From the NCBI GenBank assembly GCA_902806305.1, contig CADCWC010000264.1, forward strand, positions 1 through 5,946: a stretch of DNA of 5,946 bases. The letters run 5' to 3'. The position numbers were made by a program, and so were the translations under genes. How positions within the stretch are numbered: position 1 is the first letter of the stretch; each line of letters starts with the position of its first letter. This stretch comes from an uncultured Thermoleophilia bacterium. GTDB lineage: Bacteria > Actinomycetota > Thermoleophilia > Gaiellales > F1-60-MAGs149. This document shows, piece by piece, positions 5,470-5,946 of the stretch. The notes under the pieces were generated by a model. The model worked only from the letters and a program-made list of their open reading frames with translations, was not told the DNA's origin and made no database searches.

Positions 5470-5946
5470 CCCGGTCGGTCGTCCTCCGAGGCGGTCGCGA
5501 CGCCCTCGAAGTGCGCGGACGCCTCGGCGGCGCCCGCCGGGTGGAGCAGGAAGCCGTCGATCCACTCCTCCACCCCGGGCAGCCCGCCCGCGCGCAGCCG
5601 CGCCGCGGCGGCCTCGACGTCGTAAGCGGTGGTCCGGAGCTCGACCTCCGGACCGAGCAGCGCCCAGCGCGCGCCGGGCGTGTCCTCGTACGGCATCCCG
5701 ACGCTGCCGGGGTTGACCACCCGGACGCCGTCGACCGTCCGGTCGAACTGCACGTGCGTGTGGCCGAGGACGACGGTCCGCTCCGCCACGTCGACGAGCA
5801 TCGGCCGGAGCCGTCCGGCGGGCGTCAGCCGCGTCACGATCTCCTCGTCGCTGCGGGGCGAGCCGTGGCCGAACAGCGTCGGACCGAGCCCGGCCACGTC
5901 GAGCGCGACCGTGGTCGGCAACGCGGCCAGGCGCTCCACCCGCTCG
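5466..5946 (-). CDS. Calcineurin-like metallophosphoesterase, 5' partial
   Basis: This is the C-terminal part of a YfcE-like/calcineurin-like phosphoesterase, a metal-dependent hydrolase of phosphate esters; the substrate is unknown. The frame stays open to the right edge, so the true start lies outside. The in-frame GTG at 5937-5939 is not believed to be the start because the N-terminal metal motifs (DxH, GDxxD, GNHD) are still missing. Counting from that GTG, the late metal-binding motifs are present: FGHGSPRSDEE (23-33, His25) and VVLGHTHVQFD (56-66, the GHxH motif with His60 and His62). These are followed by the usual NPGSVGMPYE (76-85). About 80-100 N-terminal residues are probably missing, judging from the family's usual size. 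The C-terminal tail (about 105-157) is Ala/Glu-rich and helical-looking, and I recognise no extra domain in it. It is convergent with msrB, sharing the CTAG at the stops. Confidence 0.9.
   Translation of the reverse strand, partial: ERVERLAALPTTVALDVAGLGPTLFGHGSPRSDEEIVTRLTPAGRLRPMLVDVAERTVVLGHTHVQFDRTVDGVRVVNPGSVGMPYEDTPGARWALLGPEVELRTTAYDVEAAAARLRAGGLPGVEEWIDGFLLHPAGAAEASAHFEGVATASEDDRPG

Overview
The window is very GC-rich (above 70% by eye), with strong G/C preference at third codon positions. It is dense with short-spaced genes, and several starts have a TANNNT-like -10 box almost touching the ATG. This points to a high-GC actinobacterium (Actinomycetota). A Thermoleophilia-like lineage (Solirubrobacterales type) is my guess from the flavor of the proteins, but it is not proven here.

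Layout, left to right: (1) the C-terminal 209 residues of a short-chain dehydrogenase/reductase, entering from the left edge; (2) a 212-residue ankyrin-repeat protein with a convincing -35/-10 promoter and Shine-Dalgarno; (3) a 77-residue, strongly acidic protein of unknown function; (4) a 561-residue polytopic membrane protein that looks like a GT-C-type glycosyltransferase with a soluble C-terminal domain; (5) a 201-bp gap holding three tandem copies of a 22-bp repeat; (6) a 450-residue FAD/NAD-dependent pyridine nucleotide-disulfide oxidoreductase; (7) a methionine sulfoxide reductase B; (8) on the minus strand, the C-terminal part of a calcineurin-like metallophosphoesterase, which runs off the right edge. 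The stop codons of (7) and (8) overlap in the palindrome CTAG.

The genes do not form one obvious pathway. Most look like separately transcribed housekeeping or accessory genes. The only functional pairing I see is the flavin disulfide reductase next to the peptide-methionine sulfoxide reductase, which suggests thiol or oxidative-stress maintenance; that is inference from adjacency. The feature most worth following up is the 22-bp tandem repeat upstream of the oxidoreductase. Each unit carries an imperfect palindrome around GTnCArTTGnAC, which suggests an array of operator sites two helical turns apart. I found no convincing new multi-gene system, CRISPR array, mobile element, rRNA or tRNA.
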